Shown here: one piece after another, positions 1 to 6,444 of the stretch
Layout: every line of letters starts with the position of its first letter
Numbering within the stretch: the first letter of the stretch is position 1
DNA from: Hyphomicrobiales bacterium
Lineage (GTDB): Bacteria; Pseudomonadota; Alphaproteobacteria; Rhizobiales; CAYWUX01
Assembly (NCBI GenBank): GCA_028279265.1
Contig: JANQOC010000137.1
Span: forward strand, 1-8,087
Length of the DNA stretch: 8,087 nt
Direction: 5' to 3'
Notes under the pieces: model-generated
Told to the model about the DNA's origin: nothing
The model's input: the letters and a program-made list of their open reading frames with translations, nothing else
Database searches by the model: none
Made by a program: the position numbers and the translations under genes

Positions 1-875
1 TTGAAGGCGTTAAAGTTTTCAAATATGGCCTTTACCACCTCATAGACGATTTCATCGGAAACCTTGCTGGAACTGACAAAGGTTGCTGCGACACCATAAG
101 TCGGTACATCACTATCAACACCGCGATAAATTCCTCCGGGAATAACGGCCTGACGATAGTAGGGCTTACTTTTGACGAGGCTTGTAATTTTATCTCCGAC
201 AAGGGGTAGCATGACGACATCGCAGGTTGTTGCTGCTTCAAGGATATTGCCAACCGGATTTCCAGCAACCATGTAAAAGGCATCAATCTTGCCGTCGCAC
301 AAGGCGGCGGACTGCTCAGCGGATTTCATTTCAGCGACAAGCGAAAAATCTTTTTTTGTCCAACCGAGTGCCTGCAGCCAGGCTTCAGCCGTCGCCCTGG
401 TCCCCGATCCGGGATTTCCAAGATTGACACGCTTGCCCTTGAGGTCATCCATTTTTTTGATGCCTGTATCTTTGCGCGCAACAACACTGACGGTGTCCGG
501 ATGGAGCGAAAAGAGGGCCCGGAGATTACTGTCCGCACCATCCTTCTTGAAGACATTTGAACCTTTGAAAGCGTGAAACTGCCAGTCTGACTGGACAACG
601 CCAAGATCGAGTTCTCCGGCGCGGATATTGCGAAGATTGTAAACCGATCCGCCTGTGGCTTCAGCGGAACAGCGCAAGCCATGGCGCTTGCGTTCCTTGT
701 TAACGAAACGACAAATGGCACCACCCACGGAGTAATAAATTCCGGTAACCCCGGCGGTCCCGATTGTTACGAACCGACGGTCGGCCGCCTCAGAAGCCTG
801 ATGCGACGCAAAAATCATCGTCAATACCATGACTGATGACAATAAAACTTTTCTCAGCGGAAATCTGCTGGACAT
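1..875 (-). CDS. TAXI family TRAP transporter solute-binding protein (partial, C-terminus beyond left edge)
   Basis: Periplasmic receptor that binds a small organic solute, typically a carboxylate, and delivers it to a TRAP permease. The reading frame is open from ATG at 875 to base 1, giving 291 visible residues; roughly 30-45 C-terminal residues are probably missing. AGGAGG at 881-886 lies 5 nt upstream of the ATG. Residues 1-30 are a signal peptide: basic start (R4, R8, K9), a hydrophobic core at 10-23, and a likely signal peptidase I site after ASEA (A30). The mature protein shows TAXI signatures: GIYYSVGGAICRFVNK near 45-60, EATGGSVYN near 72-80, then AGELDLGVVQSDWQ, DDLKGKRVNLGNPGSGTRAT and AEQSAALCDGKIDAF. 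Cysteine pairs (C55/C69 and two near 190-220) are typical of the family. Seen: signal peptide and motifs. Inferred: the substrate, possibly related to the nearby monooxygenase. Its permease, often a fused DctQM in TAXI systems, is not in view and may lie to the left. Confidence 0.93.
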   Translation of the reverse strand, partial: MSSRFPLRKVLLSSVMVLTMIFASHQASEAADRRFVTIGTAGVTGIYYSVGGAICRFVNKERKRHGLRCSAEATGGSVYNLRNIRAGELDLGVVQSDWQFHAFKGSNVFKKDGADSNLRALFSLHPDTVSVVARKDTGIKKMDDLKGKRVNLGNPGSGTRATAEAWLQALGWTKKDFSLVAEMKSAEQSAALCDGKIDAFYMVAGNPVGNILEAATTCDVVMLPLVGDKITSLVKSKPYYRQAVIPGGIYRGVDSDVPTYGVAATFVSSSKVSDEIVYEVVKAIFENFNAF

Positions 876-942
876 TTTTTCCTCCTGATTCCGAATTTTC
901 CTATTCAAGATGATCACTGACTTGAGATGAATTCTGAAATTG

Positions 943-952
943 CTGGCGCCAG
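943..952. promoter_or_regulatory. 10-bp perfect palindrome in the TAXI gene leader
   Basis: CTGGCGCCAG is a perfect palindrome about 70 bp upstream of the TAXI start codon, inside the proposed leader of that transcript. It could be a protein-binding site or chance. The rest of the 876-1041 stretch shows no gene and no other convincing signal. Confidence 0.2.
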
Positions 953-1041
953 GCGAAGCTTCTGATGATCCAAACCTCAACCATTATTCAGTGGGTCTTT
1001 TGCAGGACATTGGAAATTTCAAAACACTCATCTCAATCCTC

Positions 1042-1070
1042 ACTTTATTGTTAAATGATAGGATTGTCAA
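1042..1070 (-). promoter_or_regulatory. Proposed sigma70-type promoter for the TAXI gene
   Basis: On the minus strand a perfect TTGACA (1065-1070) is followed after 17 bp by TAAAGT (1042-1047), which matches 4 of 6 positions of TATAAT. Transcription would begin near 1035 and give a leader of about 160 nt before the ATG at 875. The -35 box lies inside the palindrome at 1061-1076, so a bound repressor would block it. Confidence 0.5.
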
Positions 1071-1076
1071 CAATCC
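1061..1076. promoter_or_regulatory. Likely GntR/FCD operator: 16-bp inverted repeat
   Basis: GGATTGTCAACAATCC consists of perfect 7-bp arms (GGATTGT and ACAATCC) around a 2-bp centre. The core TTGT-CA-ACAA fits the GT-N2-AC pattern known for operators of FadR-subfamily GntR regulators. It sits 37 bp before the regulator's first possible start, between two divergent genes, and overlaps the -35 boxes proposed in both directions. Inference: the adjacent GntR protein binds here and controls itself and the TAXI gene. Confidence 0.7.
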
Positions 1077-1092
1077 AACATTCATATATTAA
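1064..1092 (+). promoter_or_regulatory. Proposed promoter for the GntR regulator
   Basis: TTGTCA (1064-1069; 5 of 6 match to TTGACA) is followed after 17 bp by TATTAA (1087-1092; 4 of 6). An alternative -10, TATATT (1085-1090), has a shorter 15-bp spacing. Initiation near 1099 would leave a very short leader if the ATG at 1113 is used, or a longer one with the starts at 1146 or 1179. Confidence 0.4.
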
Positions 1093-1112
1093 TCATATAG
1101 AAATTGTGATTT

Positions 1113-1877
1113 ATGAGCGCCTTTGTTAGACTTGAGTGCCATCCAATGAAGATCTCAGATCGGAGTGATTTTTTTTCAATGGACTCAACGCTTTCGTCAC
1201 TGAAAAGGCCTAAAGACCGGACATTGCGTGCCCAGATCGCCCGGGAATTGAGAGAAGCCATTATTTCCGGTGAATTGCCGCCGGATACGCGGTTAATTGA
1301 GAAAGATCTGGCGGATCAATTCCAGATTAGTCGCGGTCCTTTGCGCGAAGCCCTGAGAGAACTTGAAGAGGAGGGACTCGTCGAGACACGCCCCCATGTG
1401 GGCAGCAAGGTTCGCAATTTCAGCGGCAAGGAACTAGCCGACACCTATTCCCTGCGCCGGATCCTGGAACGTTATGCTTTTGAGATTTTCTGGGATCACC
1501 GGGATCAGGACTTTTTCGACGAGCTGGACATAAGGCACGAACGACTGCTGCACGCCATCCGATCCGGCGTGCCCCACGAAGAAGATCTGGCCGAGCTTGA
1601 ATTTCACAGCCTCGTGTTTGAAAGCACCGGCAATAGACCGCTCATGGAAACATGGGACAGGCTGTCACGACGCGTGGCATTTTGTTTTGCCATGTTTCGC
1701 CCGCAAAAGCGCACCCTAAAAATGAAACTCGAAGGACATGTGGATTACGTAAATTGCGCGAAGGGAAACAGTTTAAAAAAAATGCTTTCAGAAATCGATA
1801 AGCATACAAGCCAGGTCGAGCCAAAGTTTTCAGAGATGATTGAAATGAAAACTGGAAATTCCCCACCTGAAACATGA
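1113..1877 (+). CDS. GntR family transcriptional regulator, FCD (FadR) subfamily
   Basis: DNA-binding regulator of 254 residues from this start, normally a dimer that is released from DNA by a small organic acid. Residues 38-105 form the GntR winged helix-turn-helix: AQIARELREAI, then LIEKDLADQFQISRGPLREA, with the recognition helix around 73-83 and LEEEGLVETRPHVGSKV as the wing. The rest is a helical FCD ligand domain. The usual metal-ligand set is recognisable: D110, H165 (EFHSLVFESTGN), H209 (EGHVDYV) and H231. Later in-frame ATGs at 1146 and 1179 are possible starts; 1179 gives 232 residues, closer to the family norm. None has a strong ribosome site (GGAG at 1162-1165 is 13 nt from the 1179 ATG). 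The gene is divergent from the TAXI gene, with a GntR-type palindrome between them, and lies upstream of the monooxygenase. The targets are inferred. Confidence 0.93.
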   Translation: MSAFVRLECHPMKISDRSDFFSMDSTLSSLKRPKDRTLRAQIARELREAIISGELPPDTRLIEKDLADQFQISRGPLREALRELEEEGLVETRPHVGSKVRNFSGKELADTYSLRRILERYAFEIFWDHRDQDFFDELDIRHERLLHAIRSGVPHEEDLAELEFHSLVFESTGNRPLMETWDRLSRRVAFCFAMFRPQKRTLKMKLEGHVDYVNCAKGNSLKKMLSEIDKHTSQVEPKFSEMIEMKTGNSPPET

Positions 1878-1890
1878 TTGACATCGGTAC

Positions 1891-1925
1891 AACAAAAACG
1901 GCGACAGAAATCGGCGTTTTGTTTT
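1891..1925 (+). terminator. Weak terminator-like hairpin after the GntR gene
   Basis: Arms 1891-1903 and 1912-1923 form 11 base pairs with one bulged A and one G-G mismatch around an 8-nt loop. The stem is mostly A-T and the trailing T run is very short (two T, then AG). It could reduce read-through from the regulator into the monooxygenase, but may be chance. Confidence 0.28.
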
Positions 1926-2002
1926 AGATGGATGTTGTTTAGAATTGCCTATGTTCTTTCTTGTTTGTCTGTAATCGAAAGACACAGGAATTATCAATTG
2001 GC

Positions 2003-2034
2003 GGCGAGGCGGCTGATCGTATCAGCCTTGCGCC
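2003..2034 (+). promoter_or_regulatory. Strong hairpin/palindrome abutting the monooxygenase ribosome site
   Basis: GGCTGAT-CGT-ATCAGCC (2011-2027) is a perfect 7-bp inverted repeat with a 3-base centre. An outer 4-bp stem, GGCG (2003-2006) with CGCC (2031-2034), extends it across a small internal loop. The structure ends one base before GGGAGG at 2035-2040. It could act as an operator or as a 5'-leader structure that modulates translation. A weaker repeat, TGTCT...AGACA, lies at 1966-1984. No convincing promoter was found in 1926-2002. Confidence 0.45.
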
Positions 2035-2040
2035 GGGAGG
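2035..2040 (+). promoter_or_regulatory. Ribosome binding site that fixes the monooxygenase start
   Basis: GGGAGG lies 8 nt before the ATG at 2049, which directly begins the FAD-binding strand MRAIIVGAGMGG. The frame is open further upstream (TTG at 1878, ATG at 1932), but those starts have no comparable site and would add residues ahead of the fold. Confidence 0.8.
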
Positions 2041-2048
2041 ACGACATT

Positions 2049-3725
2049 ATGCGGGCAATAATCGTCGGCGCGGGAATGGGCGGATTGATGACGGCCCTAG
2101 CACTGCGACAGTCCGGCGTCTTCTCATCGGTTGACATCTACGAGCAGACAAAGGAGCCAAGCACCGCGGGTGCAGGGTTGAATATCCCACCCAACGGAGC
2201 GCGGTTGTGCCACTGGCTGGGCGTCGACCTCGATGGCGGCGACCCCAAAGGCCCCAATGGTGCGATTGACGGTGGCCGGGCGGCGATTCTGAAATCGACG
2301 CGGCAGTTCAACGCCGATGGGAGCGTGACGGAAAGGCCGTTCGACCATGTCACCGCCGCGGGCGACGGTGCCGCATTTCACCACATGCACAGGTTGGACC
2401 TGTTGATGTGCCTCTATCAACGGGTATTCGAGTTCGGTCCTGACAGCGGCGATCCCTGCCCTATTGCCGTGCACATGGACTGCAGGCTGACACAGTTGCA
2501 TCAGACCGCCGGCGAGGTGTCGGTGAGGTTTTCAAACGGCCGGAGTGCAACGGGAGATATTCTCATAGGTGCCGACGGGACCAACTCCGCCACATTGGAG
2601 CTCGCATGGCCGAACCCGCGCCTCAAGCGCTGGACCGAGGTGACCTGCTTTCGCGGACTTATTCCAAGAGCGGTCGTCGCCGCGCTCCGCAAGGCTGACG
2701 GCAGCCCCCTGGACTACAATCCCATCGACTCCTTCAGCATGGACCGCCACAGGACAGAAAGGAGTGGGGCGACGATATACTGGGTGCGGGGCGGCGAGTT
2801 GCTGAACGTCTGGCTCGCCCACTACGAGCCCGACTCATCGGCGTTCGAGCAGGAGGAGGGGGACTGGTTTCCCGTTAGTCAGGAAGAAATCCTGCGTGAG
2901 GTAGATGAGGCTTTCGCGGAAAGCCCATCCCGGGACGATCTACTCGCTCTGGCAGGGGCGGTTGTTCGTCCGACAAAGTGGGGCCTCTACGATAGCGACG
3001 CGCTCGAAACATGGGTGCAGGGCCGCATCTGTCTGCTTGGGGACGCCGCTCATCCGATGCTTCCAACCTTTGGGCAGGGCGCTGCGCAGGCCTTCGAGGA
3101 CGCCGCGGCCCTCTCCAGCGCCTTCACCCTGCACGGCGACGACGTGGCGACAGCCTTTTTGCACTACGAACGCGTACGGCATTACCGCGCTACCCGCTTT
3201 CAACTCAGTTCTAAATTCGCCTTCGACCATTTGCGGGCCAAGGATACCGCTACGCAAAAAGCGCTTCTCGAAAAGCTTGATGAACGGGTGAGCCCGGCCT
3301 TTGCCCACGACAAGCGCGGCGGTGAGGATGACGCCTGGATCTACGCGTTCGACGCGCGCAATATCGGCGACGAATTGCCTGCCAAGAGATTAGGACCGTG
3401 GGACTTCCGCCAAGCCGCAAAGACCGACCACGCAGCGATCACACGCGAGCTTTGGATGCCGAACACCCCCGCCATCGACAAGGGCCCGGTCACGCGCGAA
3501 GAGGTCGCTTTACACAACACCCCTGACGATTGCTGGGTCATCATCTCGGGAAAAGTGTACGACATTACCGAGTGGGCGCCTCATCACCCCGGCGGTGCCG
3601 GAATCGCCCGCATGTACGCCGGCAAGGATGCGACAGCCGAATTCGGTGACTACCACAGTGCCGAAGCCGTCGCACATATGGTCAATTTCCGCATCGGCGA
3701 CCTGGTCAAAGCCGTTCAAAAATAA
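2049..3725 (+). CDS. Class A FAD-dependent monooxygenase fused to a C-terminal cytochrome b5 domain
   Basis: Predicted cytoplasmic flavoprotein of 558 residues, related to salicylate- and hydroxybenzoate-hydroxylase-like enzymes that use NAD(P)H and O2 to hydroxylate aromatic or similar rings. Visible motifs: GAGMGG near 7-12 (dinucleotide fold), GAGLNIPPNG near 41-50, GADGTNS at 174-180 (DG motif) and GRICLLGDAAHPMLPTFGQG from 325 (GD motif, D332). DDAWIYAFDARN near 430-440 resembles the usual end of such hydroxylases. A linker leads to a cytochrome b5-like domain at about 481-553 with HPGG at 513-516 and YHS at 535-537. H513 and H536 are the expected axial haem ligands, 23 residues apart as in flavocytochrome b2. 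Single-domain relatives are usually about 380-420 residues, so this is a real C-terminal extension. G+C is visibly higher than in the neighbours. The gene follows the GntR regulator by 171 bp and ends before a terminator. The substrate and the role of the haem are unknown. Confidence 0.9.
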   Translation: MRAIIVGAGMGGLMTALALRQSGVFSSVDIYEQTKEPSTAGAGLNIPPNGARLCHWLGVDLDGGDPKGPNGAIDGGRAAILKSTRQFNADGSVTERPFDHVTAAGDGAAFHHMHRLDLLMCLYQRVFEFGPDSGDPCPIAVHMDCRLTQLHQTAGEVSVRFSNGRSATGDILIGADGTNSATLELAWPNPRLKRWTEVTCFRGLIPRAVVAALRKADGSPLDYNPIDSFSMDRHRTERSGATIYWVRGGELLNVWLAHYEPDSSAFEQEEGDWFPVSQEEILREVDEAFAESPSRDDLLALAGAVVRPTKWGLYDSDALETWVQGRICLLGDAAHPMLPTFGQGAAQAFEDAAALSSAFTLHGDDVATAFLHYERVRHYRATRFQLSSKFAFDHLRAKDTATQKALLEKLDERVSPAFAHDKRGGEDDAWIYAFDARNIGDELPAKRLGPWDFRQAAKTDHAAITRELWMPNTPAIDKGPVTREEVALHNTPDDCWVIISGKVYDITEWAPHHPGGAGIARMYAGKDATAEFGDYHSAEAVAHMVNFRIGDLVKAVQK

Positions 3726-3745
3726 AAAGACATCGAGGTCCATAG

Positions 3746-3777
3746 ATCGGGGGCTAAAGAAGCCCGACGATTTTTTT
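3746..3777 (+). terminator. Rho-independent terminator of the monooxygenase gene
   Basis: Stem ATCG/CGAT (3746-3749 with 3768-3771) plus GGGCT/AGCCC (3751-3755 with 3761-3765), a 1x2 internal loop and an AAAGA loop, followed by seven T (3771-3777). It starts 20 bp after the stop codon. The reverse direction lacks a T run. The remaining gap to 3845 holds only a small TGGTT-GAG-AACCA repeat (3791-3803) and no evident terminator for the convergent operon. Confidence 0.8.
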
Positions 3778-3845
3778 GACTTGTTACATGTGGTTGAGAA
3801 CCAGCCGCGCTCGGATACGGGCCTCAAACGATTGATTAATAATCC

Positions 3846-4682
3846 TTATTCACCCAAGGTAAAATCCAGTAAATCTTCACCGATTACGACCGGACCTTTG
3901 AAATTCTGTTCGATTTGCCCTTTTAGTTCTGCAGGAACTGTTGCGGGAACCATGTGAGTGGTGACAAGTTTTTTTGGATCAGCCTCGCGCGCCACTTCGC
4001 CAAGAGCTTCAGGGAAGGTGTGAATTCTTGACATGTGCGCAATGCGGTCTTCCGGAGACTTCCAGAGACTCGATTTGGCTAAATTGGACTTTCTCGCATC
4101 AACACATTCGTGCACCAGGAGATCGACCTTGTGGGCGTGCCGGATTACATTTTCACAAGGTGCCGTGTCCCCGGATAAAACAAGGCTTGTATTTTTGTCG
4201 TCAAACCTGAATCCAAACGACAAATTATCAGGAAGATGATCAACATTGAACGCCGTAACCCTGGTACCGTTTATTTCGCAGATTGGCCCGGGATCATATT
4301 CCTTGAACAAGAATGTCGGCACCCCCCTTTCCGTACCGGTGCTCCTGATGCGCTCGGCATAATCGAAAGCATGGGCTTCCATAAGGGTTTCCACCATCCG
4401 TCGAATCCCGGGGGGACCGTATAACTCAAGCGGCGCATCCACACCCGATAACCAGCGGATAAGGATAAAATAGTCGAGATCAAGATAGTGATCTGCATGT
4501 TGATGTGTGAGAAAAACGCGATTTATCTGGCTCGGCTTCACGCCCATTTCCACCAACCGATGAACGGCGCCGGGACCGCAATCAACGAGAATAGTTTCGT
4601 CACCAATTGTGATCGCCTGAGAAGGCCCCTTTCGGTGAGGATTGGGCATGGGGAGACCGGTGCCGAGCAGGGTGAGTTTCAT
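3846..4682 (-). CDS. Metallo-beta-lactamase-fold hydrolase, RNase Z/arylsulfatase-like
   Basis: Probable two-metal hydrolase of 278 residues without a signal peptide. It begins with MKLTLLGTGLPMP, typical of the RNase Z/AtsA-like branch. The metal site looks complete: H60, H62, D64 and H65 in THQHADHYLD, H149 in NVDHLPDN, D172 in LSGDTAP and H243 in THMVPA. HECVDA near 191-196 and HTFPEALGEVA near the C-terminus also fit this branch. The AtsA-like members include enzymes acting on sulfate or other esters, while true RNase Z processes tRNA 3' ends; a location behind a TRAP permease and a CocE hydrolase favours small-molecule catabolism. The start codon overlaps the upstream stop codon as ATGA, so translation is probably coupled. 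It is the last gene of the operon. The fold is certain; the reaction is not. Confidence 0.9.
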   Translation of the reverse strand: MKLTLLGTGLPMPNPHRKGPSQAITIGDETILVDCGPGAVHRLVEMGVKPSQINRVFLTHQHADHYLDLDYFILIRWLSGVDAPLELYGPPGIRRMVETLMEAHAFDYAERIRSTGTERGVPTFLFKEYDPGPICEINGTRVTAFNVDHLPDNLSFGFRFDDKNTSLVLSGDTAPCENVIRHAHKVDLLVHECVDARKSNLAKSSLWKSPEDRIAHMSRIHTFPEALGEVAREADPKKLVTTHMVPATVPAELKGQIEQNFKGPVVIGEDLLDFTLGE

Positions 4683-6427
4683 GAATTGCTCCCGGAAGGA
4701 TCGGATGATTTAGTTTCTCTGGTTTCAGGGAACTGTAGCTTTCCGCCCGAGTAGTAGGTCCCGATACGGTTTCCCTTAGTAATAGGTAGCACCAGATTGG
4801 AAGGGTATTTACGATTGTGAAGAATAGATATTACCGAGGACTGACTCCGCCAGAGATGTCCGAGACTGATCGCCTGTAAGGGGTCTCCCGGCTTTTCATC
4901 ATCCGCGCACTTTATCCGCAGTCCAAGTTGTTCTCCGGGTTGAAGTTCGATTCCATAGGGGCGAACTTCAATGCTGTATTCAACGACTTCACCCGGCGGG
5001 ACAGGAACCGGTTCGTCATGGGCGTGATAGGGTTGCCAGGGTCGCGATTTTTCTCTGTCGAGTTTTCGATGCGATCCCCTAAGCCATCCTCGCGTCAGCA
5101 AACGTTCAATGCCTTCGCAGTTCCTGTGCAGGAGCGAGACAAACCACAGGACCTCGTCAGCATTCGTCTCAGCGAACAGATTCAGTACAATCGGACCGCA
5201 CACCTCCGTCTTTTCGACAATACCGCCCGTCCAGAATTCAACCGAACCGTGGACGCCAGGGCTGTCATCGAACGTTGTCGATTCGTCGTGGTCGAATGGT
5301 TCGTGCTCATTCAGCCATCCTTCATTATGCAAATAGAACGGCGTCCATCTCGTTTCCGGGAAAGGCCAGGCCTCCCCCTCTTTCCAATCCGCTGCCCCAT
5401 CAATGAACACGCGAACCGGTTTTTCCTCTTCAAGCCCGACTTTCTGACCCCTGAGCCAATGATCAAACCAGCGCAATGATTCATACTGATACTGGTATAT
5501 CGGCCGATCCAGGTAGATCGGCGGACCAATGGTCAGGCACTTGGGCCCTGCCCAATGTTCCCAACTTCGAAATGCACCGGGCAAATGCAAACCGCTCACG
5601 CCCCAGCAGGCTCCCAAATAGGCCGGCACTTCGGGCTTCTGGGAATAGTCGACGGAACGCTGGCGATAATAATTGTTATCCAGGGGCTGCGCCAGAATTT
5701 CGGCGATCAACGCAAAGTCCTCGTGGAGAGGTGCACTAAGCGCCTCGTGAAGAAATTCGACCTCAGCGATATCAGGATCCCGTTTAGCGCTTTCAACCAA
5801 TTCCAGAAACGCCTCTTCACCAATTTCATTACAAAGAAGAGGGGCGAGTCTCGGGTTGGACAGTGTCGGCAACCACATTTTCATGAAACCATGACTGAGT
5901 ATTCCGCCATGGTAATACCTGTCCCGGTACATATCTGTGTAGGCAAAGGGCGCGAAAATCGCTTTTAGATGCGGCGGATTCTGCGCTGCGACCAAATTCT
6001 GAACGATGGCAAAATAAGACATGCCGAACATTCCGACGTTTGTATCGCACCAGTGCTGATCGGCGATCCAGGTGATGGCTTCACAAATGTCCTGTATCGT
6101 TCTTTCACCCAGATTGTCATATGTGCCCCCCGAAAGCCCGGTTCCGCGAACATTCAGAACGATATGGGCGTAACCGCGCCGGGCAAAGAACTGGGTGTCT
6201 CCGGCCTCCATATGGCCGCGGACATGGGTAAAGCCAACGGGCACGAGATCTGTGAACTGATCTTCCTTAGCATAGGCATGGGCACTGAGAATGGCGGGCA
6301 CCGGATTTGACGTATCAGGGCGGACCATGTCGGCGTCGAGGACAATTCCGTCACTCACAGGTACCTGGAGAGATTCAACCAGTACTTCGAACTCTCGGGG
6401 AGAGGTATTCCAGGTTTGTGTAAACAA
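4679..6427 (-). CDS. CocE/NonD family (peptidase S15-like) alpha/beta hydrolase
   Basis: Predicted cytoplasmic hydrolase of 582 residues, of a family that cleaves esters (cocaine esterase) or X-Pro amide bonds. The N-terminal part is the alpha/beta-hydrolase domain: LSAHAYAKED near 47-56 (counterpart of the family TPYgK segment), LNVRGTGLSGG near 91-101, and the nucleophile elbow GMFGMSYF with S137. RWFDHWLRG follows at about 319-327. The C-terminal part is the PepX-type beta-sandwich (GSVEFWTGGI...GPIVLNLFAE). The usual GWYD segment that supplies the catalytic Asp appears instead as GACWGVSGLHLPG (about 272-284), and the usual GPWxH segment with the catalytic His appears as IGPPIYLDRP (about 300-309). 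TTG at 6427 is taken as start because GGAGGAG stands directly before it and it follows the dctQ stop by 17 nt; the frame continues upstream only inside dctQ. Its end overlaps the next gene by 4 nt. Confidence 0.88.
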   Translation of the reverse strand: MFTQTWNTSPREFEVLVESLQVPVSDGIVLDADMVRPDTSNPVPAILSAHAYAKEDQFTDLVPVGFTHVRGHMEAGDTQFFARRGYAHIVLNVRGTGLSGGTYDNLGERTIQDICEAITWIADQHWCDTNVGMFGMSYFAIVQNLVAAQNPPHLKAIFAPFAYTDMYRDRYYHGGILSHGFMKMWLPTLSNPRLAPLLCNEIGEEAFLELVESAKRDPDIAEVEFLHEALSAPLHEDFALIAEILAQPLDNNYYRQRSVDYSQKPEVPAYLGACWGVSGLHLPGAFRSWEHWAGPKCLTIGPPIYLDRPIYQYQYESLRWFDHWLRGQKVGLEEEKPVRVFIDGAADWKEGEAWPFPETRWTPFYLHNEGWLNEHEPFDHDESTTFDDSPGVHGSVEFWTGGIVEKTEVCGPIVLNLFAETNADEVLWFVSLLHRNCEGIERLLTRGWLRGSHRKLDREKSRPWQPYHAHDEPVPVPPGEVVEYSIEVRPYGIELQPGEQLGLRIKCADDEKPGDPLQAISLGHLWRSQSSVISILHNRKYPSNLVLPITKGNRIGTYYSGGKLQFPETRETKSSDPSGSNS

Positions 6428-6430
6428 TTG

Positions 6431-6437
6431 CTCCTCC
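6431..6437 (-). promoter_or_regulatory. Ribosome binding site supporting a TTG start for the CocE-like gene
   Basis: GGAGGAG on the minus strand lies in the 17-nt gap after the dctQ stop (6445), with 5 nt between its GGAGG core and TTG at 6427. No in-frame ATG occurs until well inside the conserved N-terminal region. Confidence 0.6.
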
Positions 6438-6444
6438 AGCGTGA

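Noticed and set aside
326..724. Minus-strand frame of 132 codons in the left segment
   Set aside because: It is in a different frame from the TAXI protein, which is continuous through the same bases and has a signal peptide and family motifs. The apparent absence of one long gene here is due to the window edge, not a frameshift.
905..925. TCAAG...CTTGA inverted repeat in the TAXI leader
   Set aside because: Arms of 5 bp with an 11-bp spacer are expected by chance in a stretch of this length.
2124..2501. Minus-strand frames inside the monooxygenase gene
   Set aside because: High G+C makes stop codons rare on the opposite strand; the plus strand holds the FAD-binding motifs, so these are shadows.
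3791..3803. TGGTT-GAG-AACCA inverted repeat as terminator of the MBL operon
   Set aside because: The stem is only 5 bp and no T run follows on the minus strand.
3595..3957. Plus-strand frame spanning the end of the monooxygenase and the intergenic gap
   Set aside because: It overlaps the cytochrome b5 domain in another frame, crosses the terminator and runs antisense to the MBL gene; no motif or ribosome site was found.
4928..5479. Plus-strand open frame of 183 codons
   Set aside because: Fully antisense to the CocE-like hydrolase, with no recognisable motif; the opposite strand carries clear family signatures.
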